NCBI RefSeq assembly: GCF_026676115.1
Contig: NZ_JAPONB010000009.1
Location: 116,759 to 180,758 of the forward strand
From: Salinimicrobium sp. TH3
GTDB lineage: Bacteria > Bacteroidota > Bacteroidia > Flavobacteriales > Flavobacteriaceae
DNA length: 64,000 bases
Direction of reading: 5' to 3'
This document shows, piece by piece, positions 51,118 to 58,456 of this stretch. Numbering within the stretch: the stretch's first letter is position 1; every line of letters starts with the position of its first letter. The position numbers were made by a program, and so were the translations under genes. Below the pieces are notes generated by a model, which searched no databases, was not told where the DNA came from, and saw only the letters and a program-made list of their open reading frames with translations.

Positions 51118-52377
51118 TTATTCAGTGCAATGGAAACATTTTCGAAGGTGATCTGGCAGGTCCAAATCTTCACTTCCTTTCAAGGGTTCTTTGGGATATT
51201 CCATTTTTTCTATTGCCTCTCTAAACTCCAGGGCGTACTCCTGCAGCTTATCTCTTCGATGCTCAAGTTTTGTGGCTATTTCATTGCCATTGAGCTGGAC
51301 AAGACTTTCCGGCCATTCCTGCAGAGCCTTTTCAATTCGTGCATTTGTTAATTCCTGTTGTAGAACTTTTGCTTCCTCAATGAAAATCTCTTTAGGAACA
51401 CCTTTTAAAAAATAAAGATCAAAAGGATAAACATAACCGGGAATGTGATCTATATCTTTTTCAAATGGCCTTACCATTGGCTGCACTAAATGATTGGTAA
51501 GAATAGTGGGAATAACACCATCGATCCTGAAAAAAGCATTATCCCTATCTCCGGGAAGTGGAATACCTACAAGTTTGCCATCACGTTTTTGAAGTACCCA
51601 ACCCCACTGTTTTGTATGCCTGTCCCAATCTCCAATGAGCAGGTCAAAAAGTCGTGCCCGCACCAGTTTCCGTAGATCAATATCAAGTTTTTTTCCCAGA
51701 CTGGCCTTCATCTCCTGTAGGTTATCTGTATCCACTATTTCCTGTACGTTTTCATATGAGGTCCAGTTTACCTCTCCTTCAGTTTCATATTCGAGCAGGA
51801 ATAAGCGATCGCCGTAATCTTCGGCATATTTACCCATAGCCTCATGTTTGGGTACATATACGATTTTTGGATTTGTATGAAGAATATCCGCATGGTCAGA
51901 CAATGCGGCTGAGAGTATTGCACCGTATGGATGCTGGGCCGAAATCCCGTCAATCACAATATTTTCAAGTCCCAGGGTTTTTGCAATTGGTGGAATAAGT
52001 GGATCCGGGTCTTTGTTGACACTTCTTAAACTGTAAAGCTTTCCCTGTTGGTCTAAGACATCAAGAGATTTTGTTTGGTTGCCTCCACCTTCTTCCAGAA
52101 TATCAAAAGAATCCAGAAGAAAGATCTCGGCAGGCACGGGAGCCTCCCAGGCCCTTCGATAATTTACCCCCTGCATAAACCGTTTTAAGGCATTGGCCTC
52201 GTAACGATTTGAGGTGACCACGGTGACCTTTTCCCTTGCAGTATATTCTGCTGAAGGTTTTTTAGGTTCTACCACCTTAGATATAATAACTTCTGAAGGC
52301 CCTATAGAGACAGACCAATAGGTAAGGCCAAGGAACAGGAGCAGGAGAACAAGGAGGAGGAGGAAAAATTTCTTCAT
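51118..52377 (-). CDS. Membrane-anchored HipA/Fam20-like putative kinase
   Basis: 419 residues; one N-terminal hydrophobic helix (LLLLVLLLLFLGLTYWSV) puts the rest outside the inner membrane. Core motifs fit an atypical kinase: GGGNQTKSL and YSLRSVNKDP in an N-lobe (97-124), a catalytic loop LIGDWDRHTKQWGW (D250, D252, R253, H254) and a metal loop LPGDRDNAFFRIDG (D277, D279). Compared with HipA/Fam20 (DxH/DRHxxN) the Asn is Gln. A similar module is, from memory, found in Bacteroidota metallophosphatase-BamA proteins. Activity unproven; the catalytically dead binding-protein alternative remains open. Confidence 0.6.
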   Translation of the reverse strand: MKKFFLLLLVLLLLFLGLTYWSVSIGPSEVIISKVVEPKKPSAEYTAREKVTVVTSNRYEANALKRFMQGVNYRRAWEAPVPAEIFLLDSFDILEEGGGNQTKSLDVLDQQGKLYSLRSVNKDPDPLIPPIAKTLGLENIVIDGISAQHPYGAILSAALSDHADILHTNPKIVYVPKHEAMGKYAEDYGDRLFLLEYETEGEVNWTSYENVQEIVDTDNLQEMKASLGKKLDIDLRKLVRARLFDLLIGDWDRHTKQWGWVLQKRDGKLVGIPLPGDRDNAFFRIDGVIPTILTNHLVQPMVRPFEKDIDHIPGYVYPFDLYFLKGVPKEIFIEEAKVLQQELTNARIEKALQEWPESLVQLNGNEIATKLEHRRDKLQEYALEFREAIEKMEYPKEPLKGSEDLDLPDHLRKCFHCTE

Positions 52378-52563
52378 GGGAAAGAAGGCTTCAGCTTTGT
52401 AAATTAATAAAATTATACTGTAATACCTGAAGCATCTAAAAACCCGGCTGAAAAAACTTCAGGTAAGCTCAACTTTTCAGAAAACAGGTAAGGTGCCTCA
52501 AAAAATTTCAGGTTGTAAAAGAAGACCCTAAATCTTCAGCAGGTATGATAAGAATTATTGCTC

Positions 52564-52577
52564 AAAATGACATTTTT
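52564..52577. repeat. AAAATGnCATTTTT element, short copy
   Basis: AAAATGACATTTTT just downstream of the DUF389 gene; shorter member of the element family at 15702, 26331 and 34936. Confidence 0.35.
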
Positions 52578-52583
52578 AAAAGT

Positions 52584-54452
52584 TTAAAATTCCATTGCCG
52601 AAACCACCTCCAGTTTCACCGGCTGGTCGATCCTCTTTTCAATTTCTTTCTTAATGCTTTGTATTCGCTGAGGCTCAATGTTTTCGGAGCCCACTAATCG
52701 AAGAGATACCACATTGGTAGATCCAAATCTTATACGCACATCTCTTAGTACCACATTTTCTATTGTGGTTCCTTCCAGGGCGCGGGTAATATTGGCCTCC
52801 TGCATTATACGATCAAAGGAAAGAGACAGGGGCACGGCGACCAGGATCACAATTATGAAGGTATAAACAAGTCCCATTTTTGCCCTTTTGAATGGGGCAA
52901 AGCCTAAAAGTAAAAAGGTGAGCCCTCCAAAAAGTATGATTCCCGCAAGGTTGGTCGCGTACAAAAGAATAGCTCCTGAGAAAACTTCCCAGTCCCACCA
53001 ACCAATTCCTATACCGGCCACGGCAAGTGGGGGAACTAAGGCAACCGCGATAGCTACTCCTGCAAGACTCTTGGCAATTCCTTCATTAGAGTGGGCATAA
53101 GCTGCGGCGATCCCCGAGGAGATGGCAATACCCATATCAAGCAAAGTAGGAGAAAGCCTGGCCTCAATTTCAGGCGTAAGTACTTTTAAAGGGATAATAA
53201 TACTTACTCCGGCTGCGAAGGCAAGGGAAACTAAAGTTCCCGCGGTAATAGTAATAAAGCTTTCTTTCAACATTGGTACATCATACCGCACCATTCCCAT
53301 GGAAAAAGAAACTATTGGGGCAATTACAGGAGCCAGGATCATTGCTCCAATAATCACCGGTGAGGAGTTTGCGAAAAGCCCAAAGGTGGCTATTAAGGTA
53401 GAGAGGATCATCATCACCATAAAAGCGGTGCTAATTTTGGAGTTAGTCCGTAAAACCTTGAACAGGTCCTGAAATTGTTCTGTACTGGCCCGGGGGAGGA
53501 TTGGCAGACTCCTTTTTATAAGTTCCTTACGGGTTTCACCCTTTGGAAGTCCTTCAAATTTTATGCTTTTCCTTCCATTTTCTTTTTCGGTATTTTCGCT
53601 ATATATACTTTTCTGTTTGAGGAGGACAGCCTGTTTGTGAACCTCGAAATTCAGCGCTTTTGACTGTTTTTTTTCTCCATCAATGGTGTAATCCATGGGC
53701 GCATCGTCACTAACTTGCAGATTGGAGGTTTTAATTTTTCCAATAAAAGAAGGCAGGCGATTGAGCGTTTTTGTGTTGGGAACCAGGCTCCTAACAAAGA
53801 ACCATAAAAGTACCAGAAGGTTTTGCGGGGCAAGTACAAAAGCCTGAAAAGAGCCGTCATTAATGGAACTCTCTTCGAGCAGGCGCTTCGAAATTAGGGA
53901 ACTTGAAGCATGTTCAACAACAATGATCCCAAGAGCTGAGGTATGAATGATCTTTTCCCCATCTGTACTTATTTGATAAGAATGGTGAGAAAGTGACGAA
54001 ACCCTTCGAATATTGTGGATGATATTGATTACCTCCTGAAAAAAGTTCTTTTTGCCGTTTCTTTCTGAAAGGATGAAGATGTCCCCAATATTTACCGAGC
54101 TAAAAACAGGAACCTCATTACAAAACAGCAGGTCAATGTCATAAGGATCCTCACATTCGGCATATTGAGTGATCACTTCTTCAATATCTTCTGAAATACC
54201 CAGACCTTTTGATGTGAATTTATTATTTGGGTGGGGAAGGATGGAAACAGACCAGCTGTTTTTTGCTGCCATTGGAATGATTTCTCTCAGGACAGCATCG
54301 GGTAGATAAAGCATGAGGGCAGAGTCTTTATCAATATCAAATTCTTTGTCAAGAGGATAGGATACCAGCTCATGCTTAATATTCTTTAAAAGCGGGAGGA
54401 TCTTTTCTTCTACAGTTTCTTTTTCTACTGGTTCGTGTAAAAGGTAAAGCAT
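52584..54452 (-). CDS. DUF389 membrane protein with lipid-kinase-like N-domain
   Basis: 622 residues. The C-terminal part (about 340-560) is a DUF389 membrane domain of about six helices (SSPVIIGAMILAPVIAPI signature). The N-terminal 290 residues follow the diacylglycerol/sphingosine kinase layout: SILPHPNNKFTSKGLGIS in place of PxGTxNDxAxxLGI, INDGSFQAFVLAPQNLLVLL (198-217) and a DGE at 258-260. The catalytic GGDGT is replaced by LYLPD (49-52), so the kinase part is probably inactive and may bind a lipid or nucleotide. TIGR00341-type protein. Confidence 0.75.
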   Translation of the reverse strand: MLYLLHEPVEKETVEEKILPLLKNIKHELVSYPLDKEFDIDKDSALMLYLPDAVLREIIPMAAKNSWSVSILPHPNNKFTSKGLGISEDIEEVITQYAECEDPYDIDLLFCNEVPVFSSVNIGDIFILSERNGKKNFFQEVINIIHNIRRVSSLSHHSYQISTDGEKIIHTSALGIIVVEHASSSLISKRLLEESSINDGSFQAFVLAPQNLLVLLWFFVRSLVPNTKTLNRLPSFIGKIKTSNLQVSDDAPMDYTIDGEKKQSKALNFEVHKQAVLLKQKSIYSENTEKENGRKSIKFEGLPKGETRKELIKRSLPILPRASTEQFQDLFKVLRTNSKISTAFMVMMILSTLIATFGLFANSSPVIIGAMILAPVIAPIVSFSMGMVRYDVPMLKESFITITAGTLVSLAFAAGVSIIIPLKVLTPEIEARLSPTLLDMGIAISSGIAAAYAHSNEGIAKSLAGVAIAVALVPPLAVAGIGIGWWDWEVFSGAILLYATNLAGIILFGGLTFLLLGFAPFKRAKMGLVYTFIIVILVAVPLSLSFDRIMQEANITRALEGTTIENVVLRDVRIRFGSTNVVSLRLVGSENIEPQRIQSIKKEIEKRIDQPVKLEVVSAMEF

Positions 54453-54583
54453 GAAATTTTTACTGCAAGATAATCTTTAATTTGCCTTTTTTTGAAGGAG
54501 GGACTTATAAAAAAGGCTTAATTTCCAAGGGTGCCGGTAATTTTATTTGATCCTGGCCAAGGCTGTTCTCAGGAAAAAAATCT

Positions 54584-54591
54584 TACTTTTG
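54584..54591 (+). promoter_or_regulatory. -7 element TACTTTTG before pyrR
   Basis: Exact TAnnTTTG, 20 bp before the ATG at 54612. No room is left for a long attenuator leader. Confidence 0.55.
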
Positions 54592-54611
54592 TTATGCTAA
54601 CTTCTGTAATT

Positions 54612-55154
54612 ATGAGCCAAAAAGTGTTGCTTACTTCTAAAGAAATGAACATCATTTTACACCGTTTGGCCTGCCAGTTGATTGAAAATCACAATACTTT
54701 TGAGAATTCTGTGATCATTGGTATCCAACCCCGGGGAGTTTTTCTGGCAAATAGAATCTACAAAATCCTGAAAGAAGAATACGGCATTTCTGCCGTAAAA
54801 ATGGGACAGCTGGATATAACTTTTTACCGGGATGACTTCAGGCGGAGCGATAAACCACTGGAGGCCAATAAAACCCATATTGATTTTGTGGTAGAGGATA
54901 AGCGGGTGATCTTTATTGATGATGTGCTCTACACAGGGAGGAGCATAAGAGCAGCTCTTACAGCAGTCCAATCTTTTGGAAGGCCTAGTGAAATTGAACT
55001 GCTAACCCTTATCGATCGCAGGTTTAGCAGGCATTTGCCCATTCAGCCCGATTATAACGGAAGACAGGTGGACGCCATAAATGAGGAAAAAGTAAAAGTG
55101 AACTGGAAGGAGAACGAAGGAGAAGACGAGGTTTATCTTATAAGTAACGTATAA
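54612..55154 (+). CDS. pyrR: Bifunctional PyrR regulator / uracil phosphoribosyltransferase
   Basis: 180 residues. PRPP loop VIFIDDVLYTGRSIRAAL is exact for PyrR, with IGIQPRGVFLA and GQLDITFYRDDF. In Firmicutes PyrR controls attenuation of pyr mRNA; here the leader is only about 15 nt, so it may act mainly as a UPRTase or on an internal site. The start is the ATG at 54612, downstream of the promoter; the longer frame from 54531 begins before it. pyrB follows after 2 bp. Confidence 0.93.
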   Translation: MSQKVLLTSKEMNIILHRLACQLIENHNTFENSVIIGIQPRGVFLANRIYKILKEEYGISAVKMGQLDITFYRDDFRRSDKPLEANKTHIDFVVEDKRVIFIDDVLYTGRSIRAALTAVQSFGRPSEIELLTLIDRRFSRHLPIQPDYNGRQVDAINEEKVKVNWKENEGEDEVYLISNV

Positions 55155-55156
55155 AC

Positions 55157-56089
55157 ATGAGTGAGTTAAGTGTTGACCATTTACTGGGAATTAAATATTT
55201 GAAAAAAGAGGATATTGACCTCATCTTCCAAACTGCCGATCATTTTAAGGAAGTGATCAACAGGCCGATAAAAAAGGTGCCTTCCCTAAGGGATATTACG
55301 ATAGCCAATTTATTTTTTGAGAATAGTACCCGTACAAGACTTTCTTTTGAACTTGCCGAAAAAAGACTTAGTGCCGATGTAGTGAATTTTTCTGCCGCCT
55401 CTTCTTCAGTAAAAAAAGGAGAAACTCTTATAGATACCGTGAATAACATCCTGTCTATGAAGGTAGACATGGTTGTAATGAGACATCCCAATCCCGGTGC
55501 CGGAATTTTTCTTTCAAAACATGTGGGCGCGAGTATCATAAATGCCGGGGACGGTGCGCATGAACATCCAACCCAGGCTTTGCTAGATAGTTACTCAATC
55601 CGGGAGAAACTGGGGGAAGTTACAGGAAAAAAGGTGGTCATAGTGGGAGATATTCTGCACAGCAGAGTTGCATTGTCCAATATCCTTGCCTTAAAATTAC
55701 AGGGGGCTCAGGTAAAAGTTTGCGGTCCTTATACCTTACTTCCAAAGCACATAAAGTCATTGGGAGTAGAGGTAGAGCCAAATCTAAGAAAAGCTCTGCA
55801 ATGGTGTGACGTGGCTAATATGTTGCGGGTACAGAATGAACGTATGGAAATAAACTATTTCCCGAGTACCAGGGAGTATGTACAACTTTTTGGGCTTAAT
55901 AAACAATTACTGGATTCCCTTGATAAAAAGATCGTGATCATGCACCCGGGGCCAATTAACCGGGGAGTTGAGATTACCAGTGATGTAGCCGATTCAGATC
56001 AGGCTATTATTTTAGATCAGGTACAAAACGGGGTAGCCGTAAGAATGGCAGTGATTTATCTCCTGGCATCAAAAATTAAACAACAATGA
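55157..56089 (+). CDS. pyrB: Aspartate carbamoyltransferase catalytic chain
   Basis: Second step of pyrimidine synthesis: carbamoyl phosphate plus aspartate. 310 residues with the phosphate loop STRTR (57-61), the HPTQALLD loop and PGPINRGVEI. No pyrI regulatory chain follows, so this should be an unregulated trimer as in other PyrR-type organisms. Overlaps the next gene by 4 bp. Confidence 0.95.
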   Translation: MSELSVDHLLGIKYLKKEDIDLIFQTADHFKEVINRPIKKVPSLRDITIANLFFENSTRTRLSFELAEKRLSADVVNFSAASSSVKKGETLIDTVNNILSMKVDMVVMRHPNPGAGIFLSKHVGASIINAGDGAHEHPTQALLDSYSIREKLGEVTGKKVVIVGDILHSRVALSNILALKLQGAQVKVCGPYTLLPKHIKSLGVEVEPNLRKALQWCDVANMLRVQNERMEINYFPSTREYVQLFGLNKQLLDSLDKKIVIMHPGPINRGVEITSDVADSDQAIILDQVQNGVAVRMAVIYLLASKIKQQ

Positions 56090-56418
56090 TTATAACAGAA
56101 AAAGAAGGATACAGGATATTTGCAGATGAAAAAAGTGATGTTTCTGAATTTGCTTCCTTCCTGGAAAGCATTCATCCCAAGTTCAAAAATGATAATGTCG
56201 TTGTGGATATCCTTAAGTATGGAGAGTTACAACTTAATGAGCTTCTTCACTTTTTAGAGCTGTCCAATCGGCATCGCAAGGGAGGGAAATCTTTTGTTAT
56301 TGCCAATGATACCATTAATATTGAACAGGTGCCCGAAGAGCTTTTAGTTGTTCCCACTTTACAGGAAGCCGAAGATATCATTCAAATGGAAGAGATTGAG
56401 AGAGACCTGGGATTCTAG
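56086..56418 (+). CDS. STAS-like small protein
   Basis: 110 residues, no signal peptide. Pattern of strands and helices (YRIFADEKSDVSEFASFLE; NVVVDILKYGELQLNELLHFLELSNRHRKGGKSFVIAND) suggests a STAS-like fold (anti-anti-sigma type), as in a family conserved next to rnz in flavobacteria. Ends in an acidic helix. Coupled to pyrB by an ATGA overlap; function unknown. Confidence 0.6.
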   Translation: MIITEKEGYRIFADEKSDVSEFASFLESIHPKFKNDNVVVDILKYGELQLNELLHFLELSNRHRKGGKSFVIANDTINIEQVPEELLVVPTLQEAEDIIQMEEIERDLGF

Positions 56419-56444
56419 ATCCTTTAATTTTAAGATCCCGAGCC

Positions 56445-57356
56445 ATGAAATTGACTGTTTTAGGCTGTTATGCAGCTACTCCAAGAACCTTTACAAATCC
56501 TACCTCCCAGGTACTGGAGATCAATAATGAACTTTTTCTTATTGATTGTGGTGAAGGCACACAGGTAGAATTGCGTCGGCATAAGATCAAATTTGGAAAG
56601 ATCAAACACGTTTTTATTTCCCACCTTCATGGCGATCATTTCTACGGTCTGGTTGGGCTTATATCAACCTTTATGTTGTTGAATCGAAAAACCGAACTTC
56701 ACATCTATGGGCCTAAAGGAATTAAGGAGATCGTACTTTTGCAGCTTAAATACTCTAATTCCTGGACCGGCTACCCATTATACTTCCATGAACTTACCTC
56801 TACCGAGCCGCAGGTGATCCTTAATACCAGGAAAGTTACGGTAGAAACCATTCCCCTAAAGCACCGTATTTATGCTAACGGATACCTTTTTAGGGAAAAG
56901 CCAAAGCCGCGAAAACTTTTAGTGGAAGAAGTGGAAAAATATGATATCGATGTAGCATATTACAACGGGATCAAAAAAGGAAAAGATGCTATACTTGATG
57001 ATGGTAGAGTGATTCCCAACTCCCAATTAACCGCAGACCCTGAACCACCCGAGAGTTTTGCTTTTTGTAGTGATACTGCATACAATCCCATACTTGCTGA
57101 GCAGTTAAAAGAGATTACCGTTTTATATCACGAGTCGACATTTTTGGAAGAGCATGCTTACCTTGCTGCTCCTACCGGGCATTCTACAGCCCGTGAAGCG
57201 GCTGCCATTGCGCGAGCGGCCAATGTTTCTCACCTTGTTCTGGGGCATTATTCAACCCGGTACGAATCTATTGAAGATTTTAAAAAAGAAGCTGCTGAGG
57301 TATTTCCTGAAGTACATCTTGCCGACGACGGAAAGGTGCTTTCTTTTTCCAATTAG
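56445..57356 (+). CDS. rnz: Ribonuclease Z
   Basis: Endonuclease that matures the 3' ends of tRNAs. 303 residues, the normal short RNase Z length. Zinc motif HLHGDHFYG, PxKH region IPLKHRIYANGY, SDTAYN, and HESTFLEEHA with GHSTAREA are all as expected. Last gene of pyrR-pyrB-STAS-rnz; the 26-bp gap before it supports co-transcription. Confidence 0.95.
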   Translation: MKLTVLGCYAATPRTFTNPTSQVLEINNELFLIDCGEGTQVELRRHKIKFGKIKHVFISHLHGDHFYGLVGLISTFMLLNRKTELHIYGPKGIKEIVLLQLKYSNSWTGYPLYFHELTSTEPQVILNTRKVTVETIPLKHRIYANGYLFREKPKPRKLLVEEVEKYDIDVAYYNGIKKGKDAILDDGRVIPNSQLTADPEPPESFAFCSDTAYNPILAEQLKEITVLYHESTFLEEHAYLAAPTGHSTAREAAAIARAANVSHLVLGHYSTRYESIEDFKKEAAEVFPEVHLADDGKVLSFSN

Positions 57357-57528
57357 CCATTCGTCGATTCATCCTGCCGTTAATCTTTGCGTGAAATTCT
57401 TTAAATTTTTGTAAGGATTAAGCTTTTTTAGGCTAAATTTTAGAAATTTTGTGTAGTTCATCGATTTTATTGTTTGTTAATCGGAATTAATTCTTACTTT
57501 TCCTATCCCAAACCTACTGACTACCATT

Positions 57529-58029
57529 ATGAAGAATTTAACCTATTTCGTTTATGTGATGGCCATTTGTACGTTTTCTCTTACTTCTTGTTCCAAAGAA
57601 AATATTGAGGAAGTTGATTCGGCCAACCTTTCCACTAAACTCGCTCCAGTTAATTATTCCTCAATTGAATTAGATGTTCTTGAATTGGTAAATGCATACC
57701 GCAGTCAACAAGGTCTGCCTGAGCTACTTTATTTAGATGAGAGCTCTGTTGAAGCTGCAGGACATAATGATCACATGATAGAGAACAATGAAGTGTGCCA
57801 TGATTTCTTCGGAAGTCGCTACCAGGCACTTGTGAAATCTGTTAGTGCAAAATCGGTTAGTGAGAATGTAGCTTCGGGTTTCAATACAGCAGAAGCCGTG
57901 GTAAATGCATGGATCAAAAGTGATGGACACCGCAAGAACATGGAAGGTGAGCACACCCATTTTGGAGTTTCAGTCAAAGAAGGGAAGGACGGTAAACTAT
58001 ATTTTACTAACATTTTTGTTAAGAAATAA
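57529..58029 (+). CDS. CAP-domain (SCP/PR-1) lipoprotein
   Basis: 166 residues. Lipoprotein signal with SLTSC, then a CAP domain: ALDLVNAYR-type segment (LELVNAYRSQQGLPEL), the cavity His in AGHNDHMIEN, Glu in SENVASGF, and GHRKNMEGEHTHFGVSV. Bacterial single-domain CAP proteins are extracellular and of unclear role. Own terminator downstream. Confidence 0.88.
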   Translation: MKNLTYFVYVMAICTFSLTSCSKENIEEVDSANLSTKLAPVNYSSIELDVLELVNAYRSQQGLPELLYLDESSVEAAGHNDHMIENNEVCHDFFGSRYQALVKSVSAKSVSENVASGFNTAEAVVNAWIKSDGHRKNMEGEHTHFGVSVKEGKDGKLYFTNIFVKK

Positions 58030-58080
58030 TTTCACCATAAAGGATCCACTTTTTTCTTGATTATTTAAGGTTAGTTAAAC

Positions 58081-58098
58081 GGGGCTTTTGTGAGCCCC
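58081..58098 (+). terminator. Terminator after CAP lipoprotein
   Basis: GGGGCT / AGCCCC stem, 6-nt loop TTTGTG, then six T. Confidence 0.75.
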
Positions 58099-58188
58099 TT
58101 TTTTATGCCAGGAGCCGAAAATCATTCCTTTATACTGGGCATAACAGGTATTTCCTTAAGAATAGTATGATTCGTCGCTATACACAAC

Positions 58189-58406
58189 TTATTCCCAGAC
58201 AGGATGTTCTTTGATAACGCCGGCATTAAAAGCGGGAAGAATATCTTTATAAAATTCAATAATTGTTTTACATGGGTCTTCCAGATTACAGTAAACCCTT
58301 GTCATACCCACAGAAATTCTAATTCCATTTCTACCTCCCTGTAAAGCTTCTTAAAGATATCGTCCTCATTCAAATCCCATTTAGGTAATAGAATGCCTTC
58401 AACAAA
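58189..58406 (-). pseudogene. Gene remnant, possibly PLP aminotransferase C-terminus
   Basis: On the minus strand two frames join across one frameshift near 58320-58335: FVEGILLPKWDLNEDDIFKK..LYREV, then NGIRISVGMTRVYC and the stretch NLEDPCKTIIEFYKDILPAF, ending VIKEHPVWE and a stop. Both halves read as sensible protein. The NGIRIS..YCNLED order loosely resembles the end of a class V-type PLP aminotransferase. No start codon or upstream part exists: it is cut off at the OmpA-gene terminator. The rest of the 427-bp gap holds only terminators. Confidence 0.35.
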
Positions 58407-58407
58407 A

Positions 58408-58428
58408 AAGGAGGCCCGGGGCCTCCTT
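58408..58428 (-). terminator. Terminator after OmpA-family gene
   Basis: Perfect 9-bp stem (AAGGAGGCC / GGCCTCCTT), loop CGG, then TTTTT on the minus strand. Confidence 0.85.
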
Positions 58429-58456
58429 ATAGTAATTGGTTAGCTGTTGGGCTTAT

